DNA of 10,680 bases from JBJEFI01 sp051873875 (GCA_051873875.1 JBJEFI010000067.1:1-10680), one strand, 5' to 3'; shown: positions 1 to 7,153, counted from the stretch's first letter. A program made the numbers and translations. Notes: generated by a model not told the origin, from the sequence alone.

Positions 1-26
1 GTATGAAGGTCTATTTTCCACTTTTC

Positions 27-197
27 TCAATTCATTTCCCAAAAAATGATAAACAACCAAAATCCACTAGCAAGTAAATACAAACATCCATAAATAACTC
101 TATATGTATTCTTCGCTTTTTTGAAAAATAAAAAATAGACTCCAACACTAAGTAGGGTAATTATTGGGAGCATGCTTATTAGATAGATAAACATCAT
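27..197 (-). CDS. small predicted membrane protein, 56 aa
   Basis: An ATG at 197 (complement) opens a 56-codon frame ending in TGA at 29-27. It is preceded by a textbook GGAGG (complement of 206-210) eight bases upstream, which is the main reason to believe it. The product is almost entirely hydrophobic, with two likely membrane segments, about residues 3-25 and 36-53. They are separated by a short basic loop (KKAKN, residues 26-30), suggesting a hairpin in the cytoplasmic membrane with the loop inside. A second ATG follows directly at codon 2 and could serve equally well. I recognise no family and assign no function. It is divergent from the organosulfate cluster and probably unrelated to it. 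The main alternative is a chance frame, but the Shine-Dalgarno spacing and consistent hydrophobicity argue for a real gene. Confidence 0.6.
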   Translation of the reverse strand: MMFIYLISMLPIITLLSVGVYFLFFKKAKNTYRVIYGCLYLLASGFWLFIIFWEMN

Positions 198-402
198 TTT
201 GTGGTCCTCCTTAAAATTACTAGATAAGGAAATAATTATACATATATGTGAAAATATTTTTCTAGCTCATGAATAATAAATATTTTGTTACTACTCAGTC
301 ATATCCTGATTTAAAAGTTTAATAGTAAAAAATTAACTATTTGGTGCTATATTAAGTCATAAAATAAGGTGGGGAGCTAAAATCATATATTTAGTGTAAG
401 TA
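198..402. other. AT-rich divergent intergenic region
   Basis: This stretch separates the minus-strand small membrane gene from the plus-strand cluster and should hold promoters in both directions. I see a perfect 10-base palindrome ACATATATGT at 240-249, a weak inverted repeat AATAGT/ACTATT at 321-326 and 336-341, and a strong Shine-Dalgarno-like AGGTGGGGAG at 367-376 with no usable start codon after it. I find no convincing -35/-10 pair on the plus strand, and nothing matching a riboswitch I know. The repeats are short and AT-rich, so none can be called an operator with confidence. Confidence 0.5.
235..240 (-). promoter_or_regulatory. possible -10 box for the small membrane gene
   Basis: The complement reads a perfect TATAAT here, about 25 bases ahead of the GGAGG of the minus-strand gene. 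No good -35 hexamer lies 16-18 bases upstream, and the region is very AT-rich, so a chance match is quite possible. Confidence 0.3.
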
Positions 403-600
403 TTGCTAATAATCTCTTATTTTTTAATACAGCTGAGTAGTAATGGGGATTGTAATATTTGCAATAGTAAGGTTTATTGTTTTAAGCATAGAAAAGAAGT
501 CCTTTATAATGAAGAACTGGTGGTTGCTTGTCTAACTTCAACGAAAGGTTGTAAGAAAATTAATACTTATCTGAAAAACACCTTTGTGATAGCATCTTAA
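403..600 (+). CDS. doubtful Cys-rich small protein, possibly remnant of a decayed gene
   Basis: A 65-codon frame opens with TTG and has no ribosome binding site just upstream. The predicted protein has a hydrophobic start (residues 1-11) followed by C17-x2-C20, C26-x2-H29, C43 and C50, a spacing that could bind zinc, but I recognise no family. The same frame continues upstream through one TAA at 397-399 to an ATA codon at 385, eight bases after the strong AGGTGGGGAG at 367-376. One reading is therefore a gene that has lost its ATG and gained a stop codon. The alternatives are translation from TTG, or a chance frame within the leader of the downstream operon. It ends 33 bases before the permease start. 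Confidence 0.3.
   Translation: MLIISYFLIQLSSNGDCNICNSKVYCFKHRKEVLYNEELVVACLTSTKGCKKINTYLKNTFVIAS
505..510 (+). promoter_or_regulatory. weak candidate -10 box upstream of the cluster
   Basis: A perfect TATAAT lies here with TTTAAG at 481-486, 18 bases upstream, as a poor -35 (three of six consensus positions). It would start a transcript about 115 bases before the permease. A poor -35 would fit a promoter needing an activator such as the response regulator encoded downstream, but the assignment is weak. Confidence 0.25.
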
Positions 601-621
601 TTAAATATAGAAGAGTGGATA

Positions 622-627
622 GGGTGA
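622..627 (+). promoter_or_regulatory. ribosome binding site fixing the permease GTG start
   Basis: GGGTGA lies six bases before the GTG at 634. This supports the non-ATG start, as no ATG with a comparable site lies nearby in frame. Confidence 0.6.
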
Positions 628-633
628 TCATAA

Positions 634-1455
634 GTGAAAGTAGACACAGTAGTAGAAAGGAATAACTCACATAGGAAAGTAAATAAGCGAAGTTGGGTAG
701 AAAGAATTCCTACTAAAGGATGGTTGTTATTATCGTTAGTAGTAGCCATAATTTTTTGGTCGGTTCTTTCTGTTATCCCTTCAACTGCTCGTAGTTTTCC
801 TAATATTATTTTAGTGATAGAATCGATTAGTTTAATGTTGAGCAGAGGGGTTTTTTGGAAGGATATTTCAAGTAGTTTAATTTCGGTTCTCTTTGGTTTT
901 TCAATTGGTTTTGTCATTTCGTTACCAGTAGCTATTTTAATGGCTTGGTATCGACCTGTTCAATACATTATTGAGCCGTGGATTCAATTCATTCGAAATA
1001 TCCCTCCATTAGCTTATGTTCCTTTGGTGGTTATTTCATTTGGTGTTGGAAGGACCCCTCAAATTATCGTTATTACTATTGCAACGTTTTTAACGATGTG
1101 TATCACAATATATCAAGGCATTAAAAATATTGATCCTACGTTAATTAAGGCGGCAAGAGTATTAGGAGCTAAAGATAAAGATATTTTCTTCAAAGTAATT
1201 GCACCTGCCTCTTTACCATTTATTATGACAGCCATACGACTAGGCACAGCAATTGCTTTAACATCTTTAATTGCAGCAGAATCAACAGGCGCCTCAGCAG
1301 GATTAGGAATGCGAATTCGAGCATTAAATAATACATTTGAGTCTTCACCAATGTTATTATATATCATCATTATCGGAATTATTGGCTTAATTTTTGAGAG
1401 ACTTGTAAAATTGCTGGAAAGGAGATTAACAGGATGGCAAGAGAAGAGAGACTAG
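634..1455 (+). CDS. ABC transporter permease, SsuC/TauC class
   Basis: This is the membrane subunit of a binding-protein-dependent importer of the nitrate/sulfonate/taurine class. The 273 residues match the family's usual length. A basic N-terminus is followed by a membrane segment at about 30-50. The transport domain has further helices near 82-104, 125-160, 196-216 and 238-256. The EAA loop that docks to the ATPase is at about 172-191, with A-R-V-L-G-A at 174-179 and the family-typical I-A-P at 189-191. The gene starts at a GTG with a good ribosome binding site, and its end overlaps the ATPase gene by 22 bases, indicating translational coupling. Family members carry sulfonates, taurine, nitrate, riboflavin or thiamine precursors, so the fold alone does not give the substrate. 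The downstream sulfatase and FGE genes point to an organosulfate, which is inference. Confidence 0.9.
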   Translation: MKVDTVVERNNSHRKVNKRSWVERIPTKGWLLLSLVVAIIFWSVLSVIPSTARSFPNIILVIESISLMLSRGVFWKDISSSLISVLFGFSIGFVISLPVAILMAWYRPVQYIIEPWIQFIRNIPPLAYVPLVVISFGVGRTPQIIVITIATFLTMCITIYQGIKNIDPTLIKAARVLGAKDKDIFFKVIAPASLPFIMTAIRLGTAIALTSLIAAESTGASAGLGMRIRALNNTFESSPMLLYIIIIGIIGLIFERLVKLLERRLTGWQEKRD

Positions 1456-2225
1456 TAAAAGTGAAAATTGATAACATTAGGAAGACCTTTGACTCACGAA
1501 ACGGAGAAGTTGTAGCCCTAAATGGTGTCAGCCTTGATATTTTTGAAAACGAATTCATTACAGTTGTTGGTCCTTCGGGCTGCGGTAAGTCAACGCTTTT
1601 AAACATCATTGCTGGACTGACAAAACCTACTTCTGGAACGGTATATTGTGATGGAAAAGAAATATTAGATACCGGTACGGAAAGAGGGGTCGTTTTTCAA
1701 CAATATGCATTATTTCCATGGTTAACTGTAAAAGGAAATGTGGAGTTTGGCCCAAGGCTTCAAGGTCTGGAGAAGAAAGAAGCAGAAGAAATTGCTATGA
1801 AATATATAAAAATGGTTGATTTACAAGACTTTACGAATCATTATCCGAAAGAACTATCTGGTGGTATGAAGCAGCGCGTAGCAATTGCTCGTGCCTATGC
1901 TGCGAATCCTTCTGTTCTTTTGATGGATGAGCCTTTTGGGGCACTGGATGCACAAACAAGAACGCAATTACAAGAAGAGTTAATGCATACATGGGAAAAG
2001 GAACAAAAAACGTGTTTCTTCATTACACATGATGTGGATGAGGCCATTATGTTAGGGCAGAAAGTCATTATTATGAGTGCAAGACCAGGCCGCATTAAAG
2101 AAATCGTTGATATTAATCTTCCCTATCCTAGAAATCAAGAAACAAAAATGCTACCAGAGTTTATAGAAGTGAAAAATCATATTTGGGGTCAAGTTTATAA
2201 GGAGTATTTGGAGGTTAGAAAATAG
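1434..2225 (+). CDS. ABC transporter ATP-binding protein, SsuB/TauB class
   Basis: This is the cytoplasmic ATPase that powers the importer; two copies would bind the permease EAA loops. All the motifs are intact in 263 residues: Walker A GPSGCGKST at 46-54, Q-loop glutamines at 89-90, the signature LSGGMKQR at 141-148, Walker B VLLMDEP at 161-167, D-loop GALD at 169-172 and the switch histidine H199. The Q-loop context (VVFQQYALFPWLTV) is typical of the nitrate/sulfonate/taurine subfamily. The ATG has AAAGGAG nine bases upstream, inside the end of the permease gene, which it overlaps by 22 bases. The substrate cannot be read from this subunit. Confidence 0.93.
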   Translation: MAREERLVKVKIDNIRKTFDSRNGEVVALNGVSLDIFENEFITVVGPSGCGKSTLLNIIAGLTKPTSGTVYCDGKEILDTGTERGVVFQQYALFPWLTVKGNVEFGPRLQGLEKKEAEEIAMKYIKMVDLQDFTNHYPKELSGGMKQRVAIARAYAANPSVLLMDEPFGALDAQTRTQLQEELMHTWEKEQKTCFFITHDVDEAIMLGQKVIIMSARPGRIKEIVDINLPYPRNQETKMLPEFIEVKNHIWGQVYKEYLEVRK

Positions 2226-2285
2226 CCTACGGGCATTATCATATATAGTCAATTTTTTTAAAGTAAAGGTTGAGGGGGAAATGGG

Positions 2286-3290
2286 ATGAAAAAGTTTGTG
2301 GGGGTTTTTTTGGCAGTAATGATGCTTTTTGTTTTCGTAGGTTGTTCAAATAGCAATGAAACATCAGGAAAAAAAGGCTTAAAAAAAGTAAAAGTTGGGT
2401 ATATGCCGAACTACGCTAGTTTAAATTCAGTTGTTGCTGGTATAAAGACTGATAGCTTCAAAGAAGAAGGAATCGAGGTAGAATTAGTTGAATTCGCAGA
2501 TGGTCCAACCATTATTGCCGCTATGGAATCAGGTAGTATTGATGTAGGTTATATTGGGCCAGGTGCTCACGTACTTCCGATTAAAGGAAAAGCTGATATT
2601 ATTGCATTCTCTCATTTAGGAAATGCTGACGAGGTAATTGCCAACAAAGATAAAGGAATTAATACAATACAAGATTTAAAAGGGAAGACAGTTGCTGTTG
2701 CTTCGGGGACATCAAGTGAGACAATTTTAGACTTAACACTAGCTGAAGTAGGACTTTCAAAAAATGACATTAAAGTGATGGATATGGATGCATCTGCCAT
2801 TGTAACGGCTATGATATCTGGAAGTGTTGATGCTGTTGCAACTTGGTCGCCAAATACGAATTCAATAAAAAATGAGCTTGGTGATAAAGCGATAATGCTT
2901 TCTAACAATGAAAGATACGCAAATGAATTTCCTTCTATAGCTTCTTGGGTAACAGCGCCTGGCTATGCAGAAAAAAATGCAGATACAGTAGAGAAATTTT
3001 TAAAAGGATTATTTAAAGGCTACGATTATCGAGTAGATAAGGCGGATGAAGTAGCAAAATGGGTGGCAAAAGAAATTGCTTTAGATGAAAAATCTTTACT
3101 TGAACAAACGGGTGATGGTGATTGGTTAAAAGCTTCTGAGATTAAAACAATGATTGAAGATGGTACAATTAAAAAATATTATGAAAAGCAGCAAGAAAAC
3201 TTTGTTAATGCAAAAAAATTAACAAATGAAGAATTACAGCCAGTTGAAAAATATGTATTGTTTGACCTTATGAAAAAGGCTATTAACTAG
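2286..3290 (+). CDS. lipoprotein substrate-binding protein, SsuA/TauA (NMT1-like) family
   Basis: This is the extracellular receptor of the importer. Residues 1-19 form a signal peptide with a short lysine start and a hydrophobic core, ending in a lipobox (FVG-C, Cys20). It should therefore be lipid-anchored to the outer face of the membrane, as usual in Gram-positives. The mature part, after a Ser/Asn/Lys-rich linker, has the family's periplasmic-binding-protein-II features: the first strand VKVGYMPN around residue 36, the stretch AAMESGSIDVGYIGPG around 79-94, and DLKGKTVAVASGTSSE around 128-143. Its length of 334 is normal. GAGGGGG seven bases before the ATG supports the start. It lies 60 bases after the ATPase gene. 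The closest named families bind aliphatic sulfonates or taurine, but the ligand here is more likely a sulfate ester, by context. Confidence 0.9.
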   Translation: MKKFVGVFLAVMMLFVFVGCSNSNETSGKKGLKKVKVGYMPNYASLNSVVAGIKTDSFKEEGIEVELVEFADGPTIIAAMESGSIDVGYIGPGAHVLPIKGKADIIAFSHLGNADEVIANKDKGINTIQDLKGKTVAVASGTSSETILDLTLAEVGLSKNDIKVMDMDASAIVTAMISGSVDAVATWSPNTNSIKNELGDKAIMLSNNERYANEFPSIASWVTAPGYAEKNADTVEKFLKGLFKGYDYRVDKADEVAKWVAKEIALDEKSLLEQTGDGDWLKASEIKTMIEDGTIKKYYEKQQENFVNAKKLTNEELQPVEKYVLFDLMKKAIN

Positions 3291-3351
3291 TAAAGGCTTA
3301 GTGTCGACATAAAAACTAGAGAACAGAAGACGACGTCATAAATAGTAAAGT

Positions 3352-3387
3352 AATAATCGGTTGAAGCAATACCTTCTTCCGATTATT
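3352..3387 (+). terminator. hairpin between binding-protein and kinase genes (weak terminator or attenuator)
   Basis: A perfect nine-base inverted repeat AATAATCGG (3352-3360) / CCGATTATT (3379-3387) encloses a symmetric TT/TT internal loop and an inner four-base stem GAAG (3363-3366) / CTTC (3373-3376) around a six-base loop. The following bases are CGCTATATTTCTT, only partly T-rich, so termination would be incomplete. It may separate transporter from regulator expression or protect the upstream message. The TTGAAG in the hairpin (3361-3366) with TATTCG 17 bases later also resembles a poor promoter. Confidence 0.55.
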
Positions 3388-3466
3388 CGCTATATTTCTT
3401 ATGAAAGTGATGATTGATTCACTATCACATGAAAGAAACAGGAGCTTTGTACCAAAAGAAGGAATA

Positions 3467-3474
3467 AAAGGTGA
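3467..3474 (+). promoter_or_regulatory. ribosome binding site deciding the kinase start
   Basis: AAAGGTGA sits about eight bases before the ATG at 3482. The upstream in-frame ATG at 3401 has no comparable site and would add 27 polar residues before the first membrane helix. Confidence 0.65.
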
Positions 3475-3481
3475 TTCTGAT

Positions 3482-4957
3482 ATGTTACTTATTTTAATGT
3501 TATTTCTTTTGATTTCATCCATTTTGGTGCTTATAGTAAAACGGAATAAAGAAACCTTTTATATTTTCGGCATGTGTATTACCTTGGCAATTATGCTGTC
3601 AGGAATTTTACTATACATATCGAAAAAAGGTGGAATAAGCCGTGATCTTCAAAATTTTTTCTTTTTCAGCATTGAAATAAAGACGAAGCTCCAATACTTT
3701 TTAATAACATTGGATGAATTAGGATTTATGATTGCCTTTGGAAGGTATTTATTTCCTATGTTTTTAATGTTATTAGCAGTTCAATATACGATGGTCTCCT
3801 TCTTTCGTATGTACCCGTGGATAAAAAGACTTATATTTTTGTTTCCAATAGTTACACTCACGTTGTATTATCCAAGTATTTTTCGTTTTTTAGCAGAACA
3901 GGTTCCTGGTCTTAAAATATTTATTATTGTAGGTACCTATTCCTGGATTTTATTGTTTATTTTCATTGCTATTTGCTTGCTATTATACGAAGCTTACTCG
4001 ATTAAGTTGAAATTTTTACAAAGACAGTTTGTTTTTATTATTGCCTTTGTTTTATCGTTAACAGCGTTATATTTAATTTATTTCCTGCAAGAGCCTATAC
4101 AGGTGTATGAGTTTTACTTTTATGAGTACCATTGGACGAGATATTATATGAACTCTGTTTTATCTGTTCCCACTTATATCTCTATTATTTTATTAAATGT
4201 TGTTTTAGCAATTGTAGGGTTTGGAAGCCTTCTAAAATATACACATCAAATGTTTGAAACGGATAAGCAAGAGATTAATATTCAGAAAAAATTTGATGCC
4301 ATTAGCACAGGTACATCTATTTTTGTTCATAGTATAAAAAACCAACTGCTAGCTAATCGTGTACTGTTTAAAAGACTAAAACGTGACATTGAATCTGACA
4401 TGGATAAAGAAGCATTGAAAAAATCAATTGTACAGCTTACACAACAAAATGAAAATATGCTAAAGCGAATTGAAGAACTTTATTTGTCAGTGAAATCTAA
4501 TTCGATACGCTTAGTTCCGATAAATGTAACAGTAGTGATTGAAAATGCTGTTGATCGTTTCCATAGTAAATTTTCCAATCGTATTATTCAGGTGGATATA
4601 AAAGAACAGGCTATGATATTAGCTGATTCTACGCATTTAAGTGAGGCCATTTATAATCTTTTAACAAATGCACAAGAAGCAATCGGGAAAAAAGCTGATA
4701 ATGGTGAAGTGATTATATCTACGTATACAGATAATTTATATATGGTTATTGAAGTAAAAGATAACGGTGTTGGTATATGTAAGCAAGATTTAAAGAAGAT
4801 TTGTGAGCCGTATTTTTCTAAAAAAAACTCAAATTCTAATTGGGGTATGGGATTGTATTATGTCAATTCAATTGTAAAAGAGCATTTTGGAACATTACGC
4901 TTTGAAAGTATCGAAGGTGCGGGAAGTACGTTTTATATCTTATTACCTAAAATTTGA
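3482..4957 (+). CDS. sensor histidine kinase with seven predicted membrane helices
   Basis: This is the membrane sensor of a two-component system, paired with the response regulator 20 bases downstream. I prefer ATG 3482 (491 aa) because of its ribosome binding site and because the protein then starts directly in a helix. Hydrophobic segments lie near residues 1-19, 25-45, 81-103, 116-136, 145-169, 181-202 and 226-251, with no large extracellular domain, so the signal is probably sensed in the membrane or through a partner. The phosphoacceptor is probably H283 in FVHSIKNQLL. The ATP-binding domain shows an N-box with N392 and N396 (YNLLTNAQEA), the G1 box DNGVGI at 427-432 and the G2 box GMGL at 455-458. 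The residue after the histidine is Ser rather than the usual Glu/Asp. The ligand is unknown; by position it could be an organosulfate or sulfur status, possibly through the neighbouring importer. Confidence 0.87.
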   Translation: MLLILMLFLLISSILVLIVKRNKETFYIFGMCITLAIMLSGILLYISKKGGISRDLQNFFFFSIEIKTKLQYFLITLDELGFMIAFGRYLFPMFLMLLAVQYTMVSFFRMYPWIKRLIFLFPIVTLTLYYPSIFRFLAEQVPGLKIFIIVGTYSWILLFIFIAICLLLYEAYSIKLKFLQRQFVFIIAFVLSLTALYLIYFLQEPIQVYEFYFYEYHWTRYYMNSVLSVPTYISIILLNVVLAIVGFGSLLKYTHQMFETDKQEINIQKKFDAISTGTSIFVHSIKNQLLANRVLFKRLKRDIESDMDKEALKKSIVQLTQQNENMLKRIEELYLSVKSNSIRLVPINVTVVIENAVDRFHSKFSNRIIQVDIKEQAMILADSTHLSEAIYNLLTNAQEAIGKKADNGEVIISTYTDNLYMVIEVKDNGVGICKQDLKKICEPYFSKKNSNSNWGMGLYYVNSIVKEHFGTLRFESIEGAGSTFYILLPKI

Positions 4958-4977
4958 AAATAAGGTAGTGATGAGTA

Positions 4978-5652
4978 TTGAAAGACGTGATTAAGATCAT
5001 GATAGCAGACGATTTTCAAGTATTATTAGAGGACTTGATTGAATTAATTAATGCTGAACCTGATATGAAAGTTGTTGAAACTGCAAATAGTGGCAAAGAA
5101 ATCATTGAAAAAGCGCATTGTATTGAATACGACCTTATCTTAATGGATATTGAAATGGAAGATGCAACAGCAGGCATTCGTGCGACTGAAATGATACGTG
5201 ACAAAAATGCCGATGCAAAAGTTATTTTCCTTACAGCACACGAAACGAAAGAGACTATTTTAACGGCAATGGGTACGGGTGCAGTTGACTATATCGTTAA
5301 AGGAATGTCTGATGAAGATATTCTTCTTCACATACGCCACGCACAAATGGGGCGGTCGTTAATGGAAAGAAAAGTTCACGATCTAATGTTACAAGAGTAC
5401 AAGAGGTTACAACAATCAGAGAAAGGTTTGTTGTTTTTTATCCATAACATTTCGAATTTGACAAGAGTGGAAAAAGAGCTCATACATTACTTATTGAAAA
5501 ATATGAAGGTAAAAGAAATCGCGAAAAGAAGAGACGTAGAAATCGTAACTATAAAATCACAAATTAACAGTTTATTGAAAAAATTAGGTGTTTCTCGAAC
5601 GAAAGAAATTACAAAAATTATAAATGAATTAAAGTTAAACCATTTATTCTAA
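4978..5652 (+). CDS. response regulator, NarL/FixJ (LuxR-type HTH) family
   Basis: This is the DNA-binding partner of the upstream kinase. The receiver domain (about 5-125) has the acidic pair D11-D12, the phosphoacceptor D57 in LILMDIE, T86 in IFLTAHE and K108 in YIVKGM, all the residues needed for phosphotransfer. After a linker, residues 161-215 form a GerE/LuxR-type helix-turn-helix: LTRVEKEL opens it, IAKRRDVEIVTIKSQI spans the recognition helix, and KKLGVSRTKEI closes it. The 224-residue length is typical. The best start is a TTG at 4978. Its ribosome binding site (AAGG at 4962-4965, about 12 bases away) is weak, which may keep the regulator level low. It most likely activates the sulfatase and transporter genes around it, but I could not identify its operator. 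Confidence 0.9.
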   Translation: MKDVIKIMIADDFQVLLEDLIELINAEPDMKVVETANSGKEIIEKAHCIEYDLILMDIEMEDATAGIRATEMIRDKNADAKVIFLTAHETKETILTAMGTGAVDYIVKGMSDEDILLHIRHAQMGRSLMERKVHDLMLQEYKRLQQSEKGLLFFIHNISNLTRVEKELIHYLLKNMKVKEIAKRRDVEIVTIKSQINSLLKKLGVSRTKEITKIINELKLNHLF

Positions 5653-5696
5653 ACATTGAATTTAAGCGATGAAAATGGGTCAGGGGGGAATATAGA

Positions 5697-7094
5697 ATGG
5701 GAAATGTAAAGCAACCAAATATTATATTCATTATGAGTGATGACCATGCCGCACATGCTATGAGTTGTTACGGTAGTAGAATTAACGAAACACCAAATTT
5801 AGATAGAATTGCTGAAGAAGGTATGCGACTTGATAATTGTTTCTGTACAAATTCAATTTGTGCACCAAGCCGAGCTAGTATTTTGACAGGGTTATATAAT
5901 CATAAAAATGGTGTGAAAACACTTGGAGACGAGTTTGATAGTCGTCAAACAACCGTACAAAGAATTTTAAAGGAAAATGGATATCAAACTGCATTAATTG
6001 GAAAATGGCATTTAGGCCATGGTGAAAACCATGATCCTGCTGATTTTGATTATTGGACTATTTTTCCGGGACAAGGTGATTATCATGACCCTACTATGTT
6101 TGAAATGGGTGTTGAAAAAACAGTACCTGGCTATGCTACAGATATCGTTACGGACTTGTCCATTGATTGGATAAAAAATCGTGAAAAAGAAAAGCCATTT
6201 ATGCTGATGTGTCATCATAAAGCACCTCATAGACCTTGGGAGCCTGATGAAAAGCATGCGCATTTATATGAAGATGTAATTATTCCTGAACCAGAAAGCT
6301 TCCATGATGATTATGAAGGGAAAGCAGGAGCAGCTAAGGAAGCAACAATGCGTATCGACCGTGACTTAACGCTTCGTGATGTAAAAGTTGAGCCACCTGA
6401 AGGCTTGTCACAAGCTGAATTGAAGAGTTGGTATTACCAACGATATATTAAAGACTATCTTCGTTGTGTAGCATCAATAGATGATAACGTTGGAAGAATA
6501 CTAGATTATTTGGATGAAGAGGGAATTTCTGAGGATACGATTATTATGTATACTTCTGACCAAGGATTTTTCTTAGGAGATCATGGATGGTACGATAAAC
6601 GATTTATGTATGAGGAATCTCTGCGAATGCCATTTATTATTCGTTATCCTCGTGCTATTAAGAAAGGCTCTGACTCAAAAGATTTTGCTTTAAATGTTGA
6701 TTTTGCTGAGACTTTTTTAGATTATGCGGGCATTGAAATTCCTGACTTTATGCAAGGGAGAAGCTTAAGACCCATTTTAGAAGGTGAAACACCAGAAAAC
6801 TGGCAAACATCCATGTATTATCGTTATTGGGAACATTTAAGCGTAGAACATCGTGTTGGTGCCCATTATGGTATTCGTACTCATAAATATAAGCTTATTT
6901 ATTATTATGGAGAAGCATTAGGCTGTGCAGATGCTATTGATGAGCCTAGAACACCTGAATGGGAGCTATTTGATTTAGAGAAAGATCCATATGAAATGAA
7001 AAACGTGTACTACGATTCAAATTATGTAGAAATTGTTAAAGAATTAAAGCAAGAATTAACACGATTAAAAGAATCCGTTGGTGATTTTGAATAA
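5697..7094 (+). CDS. cytoplasmic type I (formylglycine) sulfatase
   Basis: This enzyme hydrolyses a sulfate ester (or N-sulfate) to release inorganic sulfate. It belongs to the alkaline-phosphatase-superfamily sulfatases. Metal-ligand residues D15-D16 occur in IFIMSDDH. The signature C-A-P-S-R is at 55-59, with C55 to be converted to formylglycine, followed by ASILTG. GKWHLG at 102-107 supplies K103 and H105, H178 lies in the HHKAPHRPW stretch, and D288-Q289 complete the metal site. The family segment GDHGWYDKRFMYEESLRMP (294-312) includes K301. The C-terminal part with YGIRTHKYKLIYY and ELFDLEKDPYEMKNV is the usual small accessory domain. The N-terminus goes straight into the first catalytic strand with no signal peptide, so the protein is cytosolic, unlike many secreted sulfatases. 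AGGGGGG eight bases before the ATG supports the start. The substrate cannot be named: arylsulfatase, glucosamine-sulfatase or sulfamidase-like activity are all possible. The choline-sulfatase C-terminal domain is not apparent. Confidence 0.92.
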   Translation: MGNVKQPNIIFIMSDDHAAHAMSCYGSRINETPNLDRIAEEGMRLDNCFCTNSICAPSRASILTGLYNHKNGVKTLGDEFDSRQTTVQRILKENGYQTALIGKWHLGHGENHDPADFDYWTIFPGQGDYHDPTMFEMGVEKTVPGYATDIVTDLSIDWIKNREKEKPFMLMCHHKAPHRPWEPDEKHAHLYEDVIIPEPESFHDDYEGKAGAAKEATMRIDRDLTLRDVKVEPPEGLSQAELKSWYYQRYIKDYLRCVASIDDNVGRILDYLDEEGISEDTIIMYTSDQGFFLGDHGWYDKRFMYEESLRMPFIIRYPRAIKKGSDSKDFALNVDFAETFLDYAGIEIPDFMQGRSLRPILEGETPENWQTSMYYRYWEHLSVEHRVGAHYGIRTHKYKLIYYYGEALGCADAIDEPRTPEWELFDLEKDPYEMKNVYYDSNYVEIVKELKQELTRLKESVGDFE

Positions 7095-7153
7095 CAATTG
7101 ATTCTTAGAAGAAATACGCTGATACATGGTAGAGTTCGTTATCTTAGGTGAAA

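Noticed and set aside
442..534. A 30-codon hydrophobic frame from an ATG within the Cys-rich region
   Set aside because: There is no ribosome binding site, and it is short and AT-rich; probably chance.
361..633. S-box or other sulfur-related riboswitch ahead of the cluster
   Set aside because: The G-rich AGGTGGGGAG superficially recalls an S-box motif, but the surrounding conserved stems and a terminator are not present.
2226..2285. T-run (about 2252-2259) after the ATPase gene as a terminator
   Set aside because: The only nearby stem (GCC/GGC near 2225-2234) is three pairs and too far from the T-run.
597..2908. Minus-strand open frames at 597-917, 1113-1370, 1379-1609, 1895-2095 and 2612-2908
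   Set aside because: They lie opposite well-supported permease, ATPase and binding-protein genes, lack convincing ribosome sites, and match no family.
296..3342. Recurring GTCATA near 298, 356 and 3335 as a possible regulator binding site
   Set aside because: Six bases in AT-rich DNA recur by chance, flanks differ, and there is no dyad as expected for a LuxR-type regulator.
3401..3481. Upstream ATG giving a kinase 27 residues longer
   Set aside because: It has no ribosome site and the extra residues are polar and unlike the family start; ATG 3482 has AAAGGTGA at good spacing.
5016..6263. Minus-strand open frames at 5016-5204 and 6012-6263
   Set aside because: They are antisense to the response regulator and sulfatase, whose catalytic residues are all intact; these are shadows.
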